A stretch of DNA of 64,000 nt from Micromonospora sp. HNM0581 (GTDB lineage Bacteria > Actinomycetota > Actinomycetes > Mycobacteriales > Micromonosporaceae). The translations under genes and the position numbers were made by a program. Shown here piece by piece: positions 54,184 through 63,753 of this stretch (its first letter is position 1; every line of letters begins with the position of its first letter). Below the pieces are notes generated by a model that saw nothing but the letters and a program-made list of their open reading frames with translations, was not told the DNA's origin and made no database searches. The stretch lies in contig NZ_JAASAD010000004.1 in NCBI RefSeq assembly GCF_012726175.1, positions 222,152-286,151 of the forward strand, written 5' to 3'.

Positions 54184-57100
54184 CTACCTGGCGTTGAAGT
54201 AGCTGGCCTCGGGATGATGGACGACGATGGCGTCGGTGGCCTGCTCCGGCATCAGCTGGAACTCCTCGGACAACTCCACACCGATCCGCCCGGCACCCAG
54301 CAACTCCACGATCTTCGCCCGATCCTCCAGATCGGGGCAGGCCGGGTAACCGAACGCGTACCGGCAGCCCCGGTAGTCGGTGCGCAGCAGACCAGCCAGG
54401 TCAGCCGGGTCGTCGTCGGCGACGGTGCGGCCGTCGGGCAGCCGCAGCTCGGACCGGACCCGCCTGTGCCAGTACTCGGCGAGGGCCTCGGTGAGCTGCA
54501 CCGACAACCCGTGCACCTCCAGGTAGTCGCGGTACTCGTTGCGCGCGAACAGCTTCGCCGCGTACTCACTGACCGGCTGGCCCACCGTCACCAGCTGCAA
54601 CGCGACCACGTCCAGGTCACCGCCGCGCGGGCGGAAGAAGTCGGCCAGGCACAGCCGCCGCTCCTGCCGCTGGCGGGGGAAGGTGAAGCGGGCCCGCTCG
54701 GCGTGCCCGTTCTCGTCCAAGACCACCAGGTCGTTGCCCTCCGAGTAGGCGGGGAAGTAGCCGTACACCACGGCCGCCTCCAACACCTGGTCGGCGATCA
54801 GCCGGTCCAGCCAGTAACGCAGCCTCGGCTGACCCTCCGTCTCCACCAGCTCCTCGTACGACGGACCCTTACCGCCCCGCGCACCACGCAGCCCCCACTG
54901 GCCCATGAAGGTGGCCCGCTCGTCCAGCAGCGCCGCGTAGTCGGCCAGCGGCACCCCCTTGACCACCCGGGTGCCGTAAAACGGTGCCACCGGCACCGGC
55001 ACGTCGACCGCGACATCCGAGCGCACCGAGGTGTCGTGCAGCTCAGGCAGCGACTCCGTCACCATCGCGCGCTGTCTTTCCCGGCGGGCCCGCCGCGCCG
55101 CCAGAGCCGCCTCCCGTTCGGGATCCACCACCGGAGCACCGCCACGCTTGGCGGTCATCACCCGGTCCATCAGGGACAACCCCTCGAAGGCGTCACGGGC
55201 ATAGTGCACCTGACCGGGGAACATCGACCGCAGGTCGTCCTCGACGTACGCCCGGGTCAACGCCGCGCCACCGAGCAGAACCGGCCAGCGCTCCGCGACC
55301 CCGCGCGAGGCCATCTCGACCAGGTTCTCCTTCATGATGACGGTGCTCTTGACCAGCAGACCCGACATGCCGATGGCGTCGGCGCGGTGCTGTTCGGCGG
55401 CGTCGAGGATGGCGGAGATCGGCTGCTTGATGCCGATGTTCACCACCTCGTAGCCGTTGTTGGACAGGATGATGTCCACCAGGTTCTTGCCGATGTCGTG
55501 CACGTCGCCCTTGACGGTCGCGAGCACGATGCGACCCTTGCCGCCGTCGTCGGCCTTCTCCATGTGCGGTTCGAGGTACGCCACCGCGGTCTTCATCACC
55601 TCGGCGGACTGCAACACGAACGGCAGCTGCATCTGACCGGAACCGAACAGCTCACCGACGACCTTCATGCCGTCGAGCAGGATGTCGTTGATGATGAGCA
55701 GCGGAGCGGTGCCAGCGGCCATCGCCGCGTCGAGGTCGGCCTCCAGACCGTTGCGCTCGCCGTCGATGATCCGCCGCTTCAGCCGCTCGTTGAGCGGGAG
55801 GGCCGCCAACTCCTCGGCCCGGGTGGCCCGTGCCGAGGCGGCGTCGACGCCCTCGAAGACCTCGATGAACCGCTGCACCGGGTCGTAGCCTTCACGACGT
55901 CGGTCGTAGATGAGGTCGAGGGCGATCTCGCGCTGCTCGTCGGGAATCTTCGCCATCGGCAGGATCTTGCTGGCGTGCACGATCGCCGAGGTGAGCCCGG
56001 CCTGAACGCACTCGTGCAGGAAGACCGAGTTGAGCACCTGCCGGGCCGCCGGGTTGAGCCCGAACGAGACGTTCGAGATGCCCAGGGTGAAGTTCACCCC
56101 GGGCCAGCGGCGGGCGATCTCCCGGATCGCCTCGATGGTCTCGATGCCGTCTCGGCGGGTCTCCTCCTGACCGGTGGCGATCGGGAAGGTCAGCGCGTCG
56201 ATGAGGATGTCCGAACGGTGCATCCCCCACCGGCCGGTGAGATCCTCGATCAGCCGCCCGGCGACCCGTACCTTCCACTCCGCCGTCCGCGCCTGCCCCT
56301 CCTCGTCGATGAGCAGTGCGACCACGGCGGCGCCGTGCTCGGCGACCACCGGCATCACCCGCGCGTACCGGGACTCCGGGCCGTCGCCGTCCTCGAAGTT
56401 CACCGAGTTGACCACGCAACGACCGCCGAGCATCTCCAGCCCGGCCTCGACCACCGCCGGCTCGGTCGAGTCCAGCATGATCGGCAGGGTGGAGGCGGTG
56501 GCGAACCGGCCGGCCAGCTCACGCATGTCGGTGGTGCCGTCCCGGCCGACGTAGTCGACGCAGAGATCCAGCAGGTGTGAACCGTCACGGGCCTGGCCAC
56601 GGGCGATCTCCACACAGGACTGCCAGTCCGCGGCGAGCATGGCCTCCCGGAACGCCTTGGAGCCGTTGGCGTTGGTGCGCTCCCCCACCATCAGCACACT
56701 CGCGTCCTGCGCGAACGGCACATGGTGGTAGACCGAGGAGACACCCGCGTCGACGCGCGGCTGGCGGGCCACCGGCCGTACGTCACGCAGCCGATCGGCG
56801 AGTACCCGGATGTGCTCGGGGGTCGTGCCACAGCAACCGCCGACCAACGCGACGCCGTAGTCGGTGACGAACTGTTCCAACGCGTCGGCCATGTCCTCGG
56901 GACCCAGGGGGAAGTACGCACCGTCCGGGGTGAGTACCGGCAGACCGGCGTTGGGCATCACCGACACCGGAATGCGGGAGTGTCGAGACAGGTAGCGCAG
57001 ATGCTCACCCATCTCGGCCGGTCCGGTCGAGCAGTTGAGCCCGATCAGGTCCACGCCGAGCGGCTCGATCGCGGTCAACGCCGCACCGATCTCGCTGCCC

Positions 57101-57699
57101 AGCAGCATCGTGCCGGTGGTTTCGACCGCCACGTGACAGATGATCGGGACGTCACGGCCCAGCTCGGTCATCGCCCGCCTGGACCCGATCACCGCTGCCT
57201 TGACCTGGAGCAGATCCTGACAGGTCTCGATGATCAGCGCGTCCGCGCCACCGGTGATCAGTCCACCGGCGTTCTGCTGGTACGCGTCGCGGAGCGTGGC
57301 GTACGCGGCGTGACCGAGGGTCGGCAGCTTCGTCCCCGGGCCTATCGAACCGAGCACCCACCGGGGCTGTTGCGAAGTCGAGTAGACGTCGGCGGCATCC
57401 CGCGCCAGTCGTGCCCCCACCTCGGACAACTCCCAGATCCGGTCCGCGATGTCGTACTCGGCGAGGTTGGGCAGATTCGCGCCGAAGGTGTTCGTCTCCA
57501 CACAGTCCGCGCCCGCCGCCAGGTACGCCTCGTGCACCCCGCGGACGACGTCCGGCCGGGTGACGTTGAGGATCTCGTTGCATCCCTCCAGGCCGTCGAA
57601 GTCGTCCAGGCTCAGGTCGGCGGCCTGCAACATCGTGCCCATCGCCCCGTCGGTGACGAGGACCCGATCTGCCAGCGCGTCAAGCAACGAAGTCCGCAC
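54184..57699 (-). CDS. metH: Cobalamin-dependent methionine synthase
   Basis: A 1171-aa full-length MetH. Homocysteine domain with zinc cysteines (LNCSTGP about 223, VGGCCGTTP about 289); methyltetrahydrofolate domain (about 335-600, with MVGERTNANGSK); cobalamin domain with lower-ligand DVHDIGKN (about 732); C-terminal S-adenosylmethionine activation domain with FGYPACPD. GTG 57699 is 6 nt past TAACCT, so leaderless. It is upstream of the nrdAB riboswitch but has no B12 riboswitch of its own that I can see. Methylates homocysteine to methionine. Confidence 0.97.
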   Translation of the reverse strand: MRTSLLDALADRVLVTDGAMGTMLQAADLSLDDFDGLEGCNEILNVTRPDVVRGVHEAYLAAGADCVETNTFGANLPNLAEYDIADRIWELSEVGARLARDAADVYSTSQQPRWVLGSIGPGTKLPTLGHAAYATLRDAYQQNAGGLITGGADALIIETCQDLLQVKAAVIGSRRAMTELGRDVPIICHVAVETTGTMLLGSEIGAALTAIEPLGVDLIGLNCSTGPAEMGEHLRYLSRHSRIPVSVMPNAGLPVLTPDGAYFPLGPEDMADALEQFVTDYGVALVGGCCGTTPEHIRVLADRLRDVRPVARQPRVDAGVSSVYHHVPFAQDASVLMVGERTNANGSKAFREAMLAADWQSCVEIARGQARDGSHLLDLCVDYVGRDGTTDMRELAGRFATASTLPIMLDSTEPAVVEAGLEMLGGRCVVNSVNFEDGDGPESRYARVMPVVAEHGAAVVALLIDEEGQARTAEWKVRVAGRLIEDLTGRWGMHRSDILIDALTFPIATGQEETRRDGIETIEAIREIARRWPGVNFTLGISNVSFGLNPAARQVLNSVFLHECVQAGLTSAIVHASKILPMAKIPDEQREIALDLIYDRRREGYDPVQRFIEVFEGVDAASARATRAEELAALPLNERLKRRIIDGERNGLEADLDAAMAAGTAPLLIINDILLDGMKVVGELFGSGQMQLPFVLQSAEVMKTAVAYLEPHMEKADDGGKGRIVLATVKGDVHDIGKNLVDIILSNNGYEVVNIGIKQPISAILDAAEQHRADAIGMSGLLVKSTVIMKENLVEMASRGVAERWPVLLGGAALTRAYVEDDLRSMFPGQVHYARDAFEGLSLMDRVMTAKRGGAPVVDPEREAALAARRARRERQRAMVTESLPELHDTSVRSDVAVDVPVPVAPFYGTRVVKGVPLADYAALLDERATFMGQWGLRGARGGKGPSYEELVETEGQPRLRYWLDRLIADQVLEAAVVYGYFPAYSEGNDLVVLDENGHAERARFTFPRQRQERRLCLADFFRPRGGDLDVVALQLVTVGQPVSEYAAKLFARNEYRDYLEVHGLSVQLTEALAEYWHRRVRSELRLPDGRTVADDDPADLAGLLRTDYRGCRYAFGYPACPDLEDRAKIVELLGAGRIGVELSEEFQLMPEQATDAIVVHHPEASYFNAR

Positions 57700-57705
57700 A
57701 ACCTC

Positions 57706-57711
57706 AGGTTA
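57706..57711 (-). promoter_or_regulatory. -10 element for leaderless metH
   Basis: TAACCT on the minus strand, 6 nt before GTG 57699. Confidence 0.5.
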
Positions 57712-57888
57712 GTGCGACAGGGCGGGCCCACGCCCCTGCGTGTGGCACGTTCCCACATTGTGTCGTCCGGATCACGGTGTCTGTTTCGGCCGGCATCACC
57801 GAACATCATCGGCTGCTGGGCGCACGACACCGGCGCTGAGGCCCGCCCCGACCGGCGCGGCCGACGGGCCGGTTCCGGGCCCGACACG

Positions 57889-57894
57889 TAGGCT
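57889..57894 (+). promoter_or_regulatory. -10 element for leaderless mini-ORF before the PAC2 gene
   Basis: TAGGCT, 7 nt before GTG 57902. No ribosome site precedes that GTG. Confidence 0.5.
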
Positions 57895-57901
57895 GACTGA
57901 C

Positions 57902-57994
57902 GTGAAGGACTACAGCGACACCGCCACGCACCGTGGGCGGACGACCGGGCCTGCGGCCCGGACCGCCGGTGACGAGCAGGAGGTGACGGCATGA
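57902..57994 (+). CDS. Putative 30-aa leaderless mini-ORF before PAC2 gene
   Basis: GTG 57902 opens a 30-aa frame beginning VKDYSDTATHRGRTTG, polar and basic then acidic. Its TGA overlaps the ATG of the PAC2-family gene (ATGA at 57991-57994). The leaderless -10 lies just upstream. It could be a leader peptide coupling translation to the next gene; no family is recognised. Confidence 0.4.
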   Translation: MKDYSDTATHRGRTTGPAARTAGDEQEVTA

Positions 57995-58860
57995 CCGAGT
58001 TCGACGGGCTGCCGGTGCTGCGGTCCCCCGTCGCCATCTGCGCCTTCGAGGGGTGGAACGACGCGGCGGACGCGTCCACCGCGGCGGTCGAGCACCTGGA
58101 GCAGGTATGGGAGGCCCGGCCCGTCACCGAGCTGGATCCGGAGGACTTCTACGACTTCCAGGTCAGCCGGCCCACCATCACCATGTCCGACGGCGCCACC
58201 CGCCGGGTGGAATGGCCCACCACCCGGTTCACGGTCGCCAGTCCCGCCGGTACCGAGCGGGACGTGGTGCTGATCCGCGGCATCGAGCCGAGTATGCGGT
58301 GGCGGACCTTCTGCGAGCAGGTGCTGGAGATCTGCCACAGCCTGGAGGTCGAGCGGGTGGTGCTGCTCGGAGCGCTGCTGGCCGACGTGCCGTACACCCG
58401 GCCGCTACCGATCAGCGGCAGCGCCTCCGACGCCGACGCCGCGCGCCGATACCAGCTCACCCCGACCCGCTACGACGGGCCGACCGGCATCGTCGGCGTC
58501 CTGCACGACGCCTGCACACGAGCCGAGGTCGACGCCGTCTCGTTCTGGGTCCACGTGCCGCACTACGCCAACAATCCGCCCTGCCCGAAGGCCACCCTCG
58601 CCCTGCTGCACCGGGTCGAGGAGGTGCTCGATCTGCCGGTTCCCATGGCCGACCTGGCCGAGGAGGCCGCCGAGTGGGAACAGCGGGTACGCAGCGCCGC
58701 CGAGCAGGATGCCGAGCTGGGCGAATACGTACGCGAGTTGGAGGAACGGGTGGGTGATGCCGGCATCACCCCGTTGACCGGGGACGAGATCGCCCAGGAG
58801 TTCGAGAAGTACCTGCGCCGCCGCGGTGGATCAGCCGGTCCCACCGCCGGTTCCTGGTAA
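57991..58860 (+). CDS. PAC2-family protein
   Basis: A 289-aa PAC2-fold protein (proteasome assembly chaperone 2 superfamily): PVAICAFEGWNDAADASTAA at the start, VVLLGALLADVPYTRPLPIS, VSFWVHVPHYANNPPCPKAT, and a C-terminal Glu/Arg-rich helical tail (about 210-275). In actinomycetes such proteins are linked to the Pup-proteasome system or ATP-binding assembly roles; the precise job here is unknown. It has a ribosome site (GGAGG). Confidence 0.88.
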   Translation: MTEFDGLPVLRSPVAICAFEGWNDAADASTAAVEHLEQVWEARPVTELDPEDFYDFQVSRPTITMSDGATRRVEWPTTRFTVASPAGTERDVVLIRGIEPSMRWRTFCEQVLEICHSLEVERVVLLGALLADVPYTRPLPISGSASDADAARRYQLTPTRYDGPTGIVGVLHDACTRAEVDAVSFWVHVPHYANNPPCPKATLALLHRVEEVLDLPVPMADLAEEAAEWEQRVRSAAEQDAELGEYVRELEERVGDAGITPLTGDEIAQEFEKYLRRRGGSAGPTAGSW

Positions 58861-58880
58861 CTCTTCCCCTTCTTCGTTTC

Positions 58881-58916
58881 ACGAGGCCCCGGGCGGGTGA
58901 TCGCCCGGGGCCTCGT
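58881..58916 (+). terminator. Strong terminator after PAC2 gene
   Basis: ACGAGGCCCCGGGCG (58881-58895) pairs perfectly over 15 bp with 58902-58916 across a 6-nt loop, about 20 bp past the PAC2 stop. Confidence 0.85.
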
Positions 58917-58958
58917 CGTGTGGGTCGGGGTGGCGATTCACGCACCCCGTAAGGCATC

Positions 58959-58970
58959 CTAGGACCCTAG
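58959..58970 (+). promoter_or_regulatory. Palindrome before the GntR gene
   Basis: CTAGG-AC-CCTAG, perfect 5-bp arms, 20 bp upstream of the ATG at 58991. Likely an autoregulatory operator of the GntR protein. Confidence 0.4.
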
Positions 58971-58990
58971 CTGAAACGAGGAGGCGGGGG

Positions 58991-59782
58991 ATGCAAATCA
59001 ACCCGGGGGCGGCCGAGTTCCCGCACCGACAGATCGCTACGCAGCTCAAGAGCCAGATCCGGCGCGGCGACTGGGCACCGGGCGAACGACTGCCGTCCAT
59101 CCCGGCCATCGCCGAGATGTTCGGCGTCGCCAAGCAGACCGTGCAACGCGCCGTCGACCAACTCCGGGTCGAGGGCATCCTGATCACCAAACCCGGATCC
59201 GGCACGTACGTCCGGGGCACCCGGCGTCGACTCAACCGGCTCTCCCGAGGCCGCTACGGCGGCTTCCGCGGCTACCACACAGACCTGGCGGCCCGCTACC
59301 GCCAACAGCTCGTCTCCGTCGGCCGCTCCCCCGCACCGCCCGAGGTGGCCGACGCCTTCGGCGTACCCGACGGCACCGAACTGCTCTGCCGCCGCCACCT
59401 CGTCCGCACCGAGGACTCACCGGTGGAGGTGGGCGCCTCCTGGTTCCTGCCCGCCGACACCGCCGGCACCTCGCTGGAACGGACCGAGGCGTTCGGCCGC
59501 CCCCTCTACCAGGAAGCCGAAGAGGCCACCGGCCGGCGGTACACCACCGCCACCGACACCATCACCGCACGCCAGCCCAGCCGCGAAGAATCCGAGACCC
59601 TCCAGATCCGGCCGGACACCCCGGTACTGCATCTGCTGCACGTGGCGTACGACCCGCAGCGCCGACCCATCGAGGTCGCGCAAGCCACCTGGCCCGGCCC
59701 CGTCACCACCCTCACCGAGCAGTACCAGATCCCCGCCCCCACCGCCGAACCCGACCCTGACCCCGGCCTCGTCCTCGGCTGA
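58991..59782 (+). CDS. GntR-family regulator (HutC/UTRA type)
   Basis: A 263-aa GntR protein: winged helix (about 8-75: HRQIATQLKSQIRRGDWAPG, PSIPAIAEMFGVAKQTVQRA) and UTRA ligand domain (about 110-245). ATG 58991 has GGAGGCGGGGG upstream. No adjacent catabolic gene reveals the ligand. The palindrome at 58959-58970 suggests autoregulation. Confidence 0.9.
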   Translation: MQINPGAAEFPHRQIATQLKSQIRRGDWAPGERLPSIPAIAEMFGVAKQTVQRAVDQLRVEGILITKPGSGTYVRGTRRRLNRLSRGRYGGFRGYHTDLAARYRQQLVSVGRSPAPPEVADAFGVPDGTELLCRRHLVRTEDSPVEVGASWFLPADTAGTSLERTEAFGRPLYQEAEEATGRRYTTATDTITARQPSREESETLQIRPDTPVLHLLHVAYDPQRRPIEVAQATWPGPVTTLTEQYQIPAPTAEPDPDPGLVLG

Positions 59783-59920
59783 CCCGCGGCGCCGCCCCGC
59801 CCCACCGGACGCAGGCAACACCATCGGGATACTGCTGTGTCCGGCGCTGACGAAGCCACGACGCCAGGCCACCGGCGACGGGCACACGTCAGCACGGCGG
59901 GACAGGCAGGCGGTGGTTGA

Positions 59921-61159
59921 TCAGAGGCGGATGCCGAGCAGGGCGTCGACGGTGTCGGCGAACAGGAGCGGCGCCGCCGGGTCGTCGTCGACCCCGGCGA
60001 GGGTTCGCTCGGCCCACTCGTCAGCCACCCGCAGGGCGCCGGGAGTGTCGAGGTCGTCGGCGAGTTTCCCGCGTACGCCGGCCAGGAGCCCCGCACCGGA
60101 CGGCCCGGCGGCCTCGGCGGCGGCCCGTCGCCAACGGTTCAGCCGGCCCTGCGCGTCAGTGAGCAGGTCGTCGGTCCACGACCGGTCGGCGCGGTAGTGA
60201 CCGGAGAGCAGAGCGAGCCGGACCGCCATCGGATCCACCCGGTCGGCCCGCAGCCGGGAGACGAAGACCAGGTTGCCCCGGGACTTGGACATCTTCTCGC
60301 CGTTGAGTCCGATCATGCCGGCGTGCACGTAGTGACCGGCGAACGGCGCGGCGCCGGACAACCGCTCGGCGTGCGCGGCGGAACACTCGTGGTGCGGGAA
60401 CAACAGGTCGTTACCGCCACCCTGGACGTCGATGGTGGAGCCGAGCAGGTTGAGGGCGATCACCGCGCACTCGATGTGCCACCCCGGTCGGCCCGGGCCA
60501 AGGTCGTTGCCGGGCCAGGACGGCTCGCCGTCTCGGGCACCGCGCCACAGCAGCGGGTCCAACGGGTCACGTTTACCGGCACGGTCCGGGTCGCCGCCAC
60601 GCTCAGGAAAGATGTCCAGCATCTCCGCGCGGGACAGGTTCGACTCGTAGCCGAAGCTCGGCGCGGTCGAGACGTCGAAGTAGACGTCGCCGGTGCCGTC
60701 GTCGAGACGGTACGCGGCACCATCCTTGAGCAGCACGAGCACCTTGTCGGCGATGTCCGGGATCGACTCCACCGCGCCCACGTAGTGGGCCGGCGGGATG
60801 ATCCGCAACGCCTCCATGTCCTCCCGGAACAGCGCCGTCTCCCGCATCGCCAGGACCTTCCAGTCCTCACGGTCACGCTCCGCCCGCTCCAGCAACGGAT
60901 CATCGATGTCGGTGACGTTCTGGACGTAGCGGACCTCGCGCCCGGTGTCGCGCCACATCCGCTGCACCAGATCGAAAGTGATCATGGTGGCGGCATGCCC
61001 GAGATGAGTGGCGTCGTACGGGGTGATACCGCAGACGTACATGGTGGCGGTGCCGTCCGGGTCACTCGGCTGCGTACTCCCGCGAGCCGAGTCGAACAAC
61101 CTCAACGGCCCGGGCCGCCCCGGCAGCCGCGGCACCTCGTGCCCCATCCAAGACTCCAT
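59921..61159 (-). CDS. mshC: Mycothiol ligase MshC
   Basis: A 412-aa CysS-like enzyme that joins cysteine to glucosaminyl-inositol in mycothiol synthesis. HIGH-type motif THLGHAATM (about 51-59, preceded by [10 protein letters not shown]), zinc-side PGWHIECAV, and KMSKSRGN. It lacks the tRNA-binding C-terminus of CysS, ending in a short DALR-like tail. ATG 61159 lies 7 nt past TAGGCT, leaderless. An MshC here supports an actinobacterial origin. Confidence 0.94.
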   Translation of the reverse strand: MESWMGHEVPRLPGRPGPLRLFDSARGSTQPSDPDGTATMYVCGITPYDATHLGHAATMITFDLVQRMWRDTGREVRYVQNVTDIDDPLLERAERDREDWKVLAMRETALFREDMEALRIIPPAHYVGAVESIPDIADKVLVLLKDGAAYRLDDGTGDVYFDVSTAPSFGYESNLSRAEMLDIFPERGGDPDRAGKRDPLDPLLWRGARDGEPSWPGNDLGPGRPGWHIECAVIALNLLGSTIDVQGGGNDLLFPHHECSAAHAERLSGAAPFAGHYVHAGMIGLNGEKMSKSRGNLVFVSRLRADRVDPMAVRLALLSGHYRADRSWTDDLLTDAQGRLNRWRRAAAEAAGPSGAGLLAGVRGKLADDLDTPGALRVADEWAERTLAGVDDDPAAPLLFADTVDALLGIRL

Positions 61160-61166
61160 GCTCGTC

Positions 61167-61172
61167 AGCCTA
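61167..61172 (-). promoter_or_regulatory. -10 element for leaderless mshC
   Basis: TAGGCT on the minus strand, 7 nt before ATG 61159. Confidence 0.5.
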
Positions 61173-61224
61173 ACCAGCCGCCGGGTAACGTCACGCCGAC
61201 CGGCGAGTGATCAACGCGACAGGC

Positions 61225-62043
61225 TCAGAGCGGTGGCCAGGGCACCGCCGGCCAGTCCTGCGACGGCCGTGGAAAGCGGCAACTCTCGCGCAGCCGGTCG
61301 ATCCGGGCGGCCAACGCGGCGGTCTCGCCACGGGTGAGATGCTCGGCCAGGTCCGCACCGAGCGGCCCAGCAAGCTGCCGGGACAGGCGAGCGAGCATGT
61401 CGACCGCGTCGTCGGGCAGGGAGCGGTCGGCCCAACCCCAGAGCACCGTACGCAGCTTCTCGTCCACGTGGAAGCTCACCCCGTGGTCGACCCCGTGGAT
61501 CCGGTCGTCCGGGCCGACCAGCACGTGGCCGCCCTTACGGTCCGCGTTGTTGATCACCGCGTCGAGCAGTGCGAGCCGGGCCAGCCGCGGGTCGTCGGCG
61601 TGGGCCAACGCGTACGCGGTGCCGTCGTCGTCGCGGGCGGCCGCGATCGGGAACCAGCGGGCCGGCACCGAATCGGCCGGCACGAACCCCACAAGCGGCT
61701 CGGAGTCGGGTGGCTCGTCGATCCACAGCTGGCAGGAGCCCGGCCCCAACGGCCCGTCCCGCAGCACCGTCGGCGGCACCAGATCCCACCCGGTGGCCGC
61801 GGAAACCAGGTAAGCCGCCACCTCACGGCCCGCCAGGGTGCCCTCGGGGAAATCCCACAGCGGTCGCTCGCCGCGCACTGGTTTGTACACGCACCGAGCC
61901 GACACCCCGTCCAAGGTCAGCAGCGCCCGCAGGGTGGTGTTGGAGGCGTCGACGAGGCGCCCCTCGACGGTCAGCTCACCGTCCCGCAGCAGGCGCAGCG
62001 CAGCACCCCCTTCCTGACGGGGAGCCACACCGGAGGAGGTCAC
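61225..62043 (-). CDS. SCO1664-family PI3/4-kinase-like protein
   Basis: A 272-aa protein with PI3/PI4-kinase-like landmarks: CVYKPVRGERPLWDFPEG (ATP Lys), REVAAYLVSAATGWDLVPPT, LLDAVINNADRKGGHVL (catalytic-loop Asp/Asn) and IHGVDHGVSFH (metal-binding DHG). This family travels with mshC, DUF3090 and a phosphatase in actinomycetes. Substrate unknown. GTG 62043 overlaps the DUF3090 stop. Confidence 0.88.
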   Translation of the reverse strand: MTSSGVAPRQEGGAALRLLRDGELTVEGRLVDASNTTLRALLTLDGVSARCVYKPVRGERPLWDFPEGTLAGREVAAYLVSAATGWDLVPPTVLRDGPLGPGSCQLWIDEPPDSEPLVGFVPADSVPARWFPIAAARDDDGTAYALAHADDPRLARLALLDAVINNADRKGGHVLVGPDDRIHGVDHGVSFHVDEKLRTVLWGWADRSLPDDAVDMLARLSRQLAGPLGADLAEHLTRGETAALAARIDRLRESCRFPRPSQDWPAVPWPPL

Positions 62044-62624
62044 CGGTGGTAGCCGTTGTTCCGGGGGCAGAGATGGCCGGCCGGGTCCAACGGCTGACCG
62101 CAGAGGGGGCAGGGTGGCCGACCGGCGTTGACCACTCGTCGGGCCCGCTCGATGAACGCGCGAGTCGCCTCCGGGGTCAGCCGGACCCGCAGCCGGTCGA
62201 GATCCTCGTCCGGCTCGACGTCATCGGGTTCTTCCTCTGCCTCGGCCTCCACCTCGCCGAGCTCGATCTCCGACTCGGCCTCGCCGACCGCTATCGCCTC
62301 GATCACCACGGTCGCGGTGTCCGCGTCGAAGGCCAGGCCCAGTGTGCCGACGCGGAACTCCTCGTCGACGGGGGTCTCCAGCGGATCGTTGTCACCGACC
62401 GGGACCACAGCCTCCGGCAGCTCCACACCGAACCGACGCTGAGCCTCGGTCAGCAGCTCCTCCAGCTTCTCGGCGAGCAGGGAGACCTGGACCTTCTCCA
62501 GCGCGACGCTGACCAGGCGGCCACCACCGCGCGCCTGAAGAAAGAACGTGCGCTCCCCCGGCGGCCCGACGGTCCCGGCGACGAACCGCTCCGGCGGCTC
62601 GAAGGCGTGCACCTGGTGGGTCAT
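62040..62624 (-). CDS. DUF3090 family protein
   Basis: A 194-aa protein: FEPPERFVAGTVGPPGERTF, then RGGGRLVSVALEKVQVSLLAEK, an acidic middle (about 110-140) and a C-terminal CPLCGQPLDPAGHLCPR that looks like a zinc knuckle. It belongs to the DUF3090/SCO1663 group next to SCO1664. ATG 62624 is 7 nt past TAGGGT, leaderless, so it may have its own promoter inside the block. Confidence 0.88.
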   Translation of the reverse strand: MTHQVHAFEPPERFVAGTVGPPGERTFFLQARGGGRLVSVALEKVQVSLLAEKLEELLTEAQRRFGVELPEAVVPVGDNDPLETPVDEEFRVGTLGLAFDADTATVVIEAIAVGEAESEIELGEVEAEAEEEPDDVEPDEDLDRLRVRLTPEATRAFIERARRVVNAGRPPCPLCGQPLDPAGHLCPRNNGYHR

Positions 62625-62631
62625 AACCACG

Positions 62632-62637
62632 ACCCTA
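62632..62637 (-). promoter_or_regulatory. -10 element for leaderless DUF3090 gene
   Basis: TAGGGT on the minus strand, 7 nt before ATG 62624. Confidence 0.5.
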
Positions 62638-62718
62638 TCCGGCGGCCACACACAGCGCGCACCCCACCGACCCGTTTCGCGGCACACCCGACGGTGCCGG
62701 GACGCGCGTCCGGGCGAG

Positions 62719-63423
62719 TCATCGGGACACCCCCGCGCCACCGCCGACCGCAGCGTCCGAGTCCGTCGGCCGGCGGGCCCGCCGACGCCGCTTACCAGGC
62801 GCCGGCACCAGGCCGGCCAGGTCACCACCGACGTCGTTGAGACGGATCAGGAAGGGACGCAGAGGCGTGTAGCGGATCACGGTCACCGATGCCGGATCGA
62901 CCACGATCCGCTGGAAGAGGTCCAGGTGTACGCCGAGCGCGTCGGCGACGACAGCCTTGATCACATCCCCGTGACTACAGGCCAGCCAGACCGCCTCCGG
63001 GCCGTGCTCGGCACTCAGTCGGGCGTCCCAGGCGCGAACCGCCGCGACCGCCCGGGTCGCCATCTGCGCCATCGCCTCACCGTCGGGGAAGACGACGGCG
63101 CTGGGATGCTGCTGCACCACCGGCCAGAGCGGCTCCTTGGCCAGCTTCTTGAGTGGCTGGCCTTCCCAGCTGCCGTACCCACATTCGATCAGACCCTCGT
63201 CCACCACCGGGGACGCGTCGGGCAACGCCAGTTCAAGGGTCTGCCGGCAGCGGACCAGTGGGCTGGTCACCACGGCCGCCAACGGCACCGCCCGCAGCCG
63301 GCCACCGACCGCGGTGGCCTGGGCGCGACCGGTCTCGTCCAGCTCGACGGGCTGCCGACCGGCGAGACCACCGTCGGCGTTCGCGGTGGTACGTCCGTGC
63401 CGCAGGAGCAGAAGTGTCGCCAC
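62719..63423 (-). CDS. Histidine phosphatase (MSMEG_4193-like)
   Basis: A 234-aa histidine-phosphatase-fold protein: LLLLRHGRTTAN (catalytic RHG), LRAVPLAAVVTSPLVRCRQT, ECGYGSWEGQ and VWLACSHGDVIKA (second His). The C-terminus is basic. GTG 63423 lies 7 nt past TAGGGT, which settles the start among three in-frame GTGs. Probable phosphomonoesterase; substrate unknown. Confidence 0.88.
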   Translation of the reverse strand: MATLLLLRHGRTTANADGGLAGRQPVELDETGRAQATAVGGRLRAVPLAAVVTSPLVRCRQTLELALPDASPVVDEGLIECGYGSWEGQPLKKLAKEPLWPVVQQHPSAVVFPDGEAMAQMATRAVAAVRAWDARLSAEHGPEAVWLACSHGDVIKAVVADALGVHLDLFQRIVVDPASVTVIRYTPLRPFLIRLNDVGGDLAGLVPAPGKRRRRARRPTDSDAAVGGGAGVSR

Positions 63424-63430
63424 CCGCACC

Positions 63431-63436
63431 ACCCTA
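63431..63436 (-). promoter_or_regulatory. -10 element for leaderless phosphatase gene
   Basis: TAGGGT on the minus strand, 7 nt before GTG 63423. Confidence 0.5.
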
Positions 63437-63753
63437 GGCCCTCGCCCACACCGCTGATGGCTGCACCGAACTCCCCGGGAGGTCGGGCGCCTTCCGCCAC
63501 CGGCCACGGCGGTGACCGGACGGCACCCTGGGGCGTTTACGACCGAACGGGCATGGTGTCCGGTTCTGCGGGCCGCAGCGGGCGGAATCATCGACCGGTG
63601 GCCGGCGTTGTGCAGGGTGGCTGACCGAGCAGCACACCGGCCCACCCCGGGGCCGATCTCCTCTCAGACTTCTGGCGCTCGACCGCGCCGACCTCACCCG
63701 CCACCCCCGTTCCACGACGGGCGAGGTCCGACCCCGACGCGAAGGAGCCCCCG
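63437..63753. other. Gap before edge-cut secreted gene
   Basis: About 320 bp between divergent genes. I see no gene, clear hairpin or repeat beyond the ribosome site GAAGGAG before ATG 63754. Confidence 0.5.

Noticed and set aside
53467..56580. A 1037-codon plus-strand open frame over nrdA and metH
   Set aside because: It is antisense to two unmistakable genes, arises from high third-position GC, and its translation is low-complexity without any family motif.
61163..61180. Apparent iron box (AGCCTAACC) before mshC
   Set aside because: Only the right half matches; the sequence is better explained as the leaderless -10 TAGGCT on the other strand.
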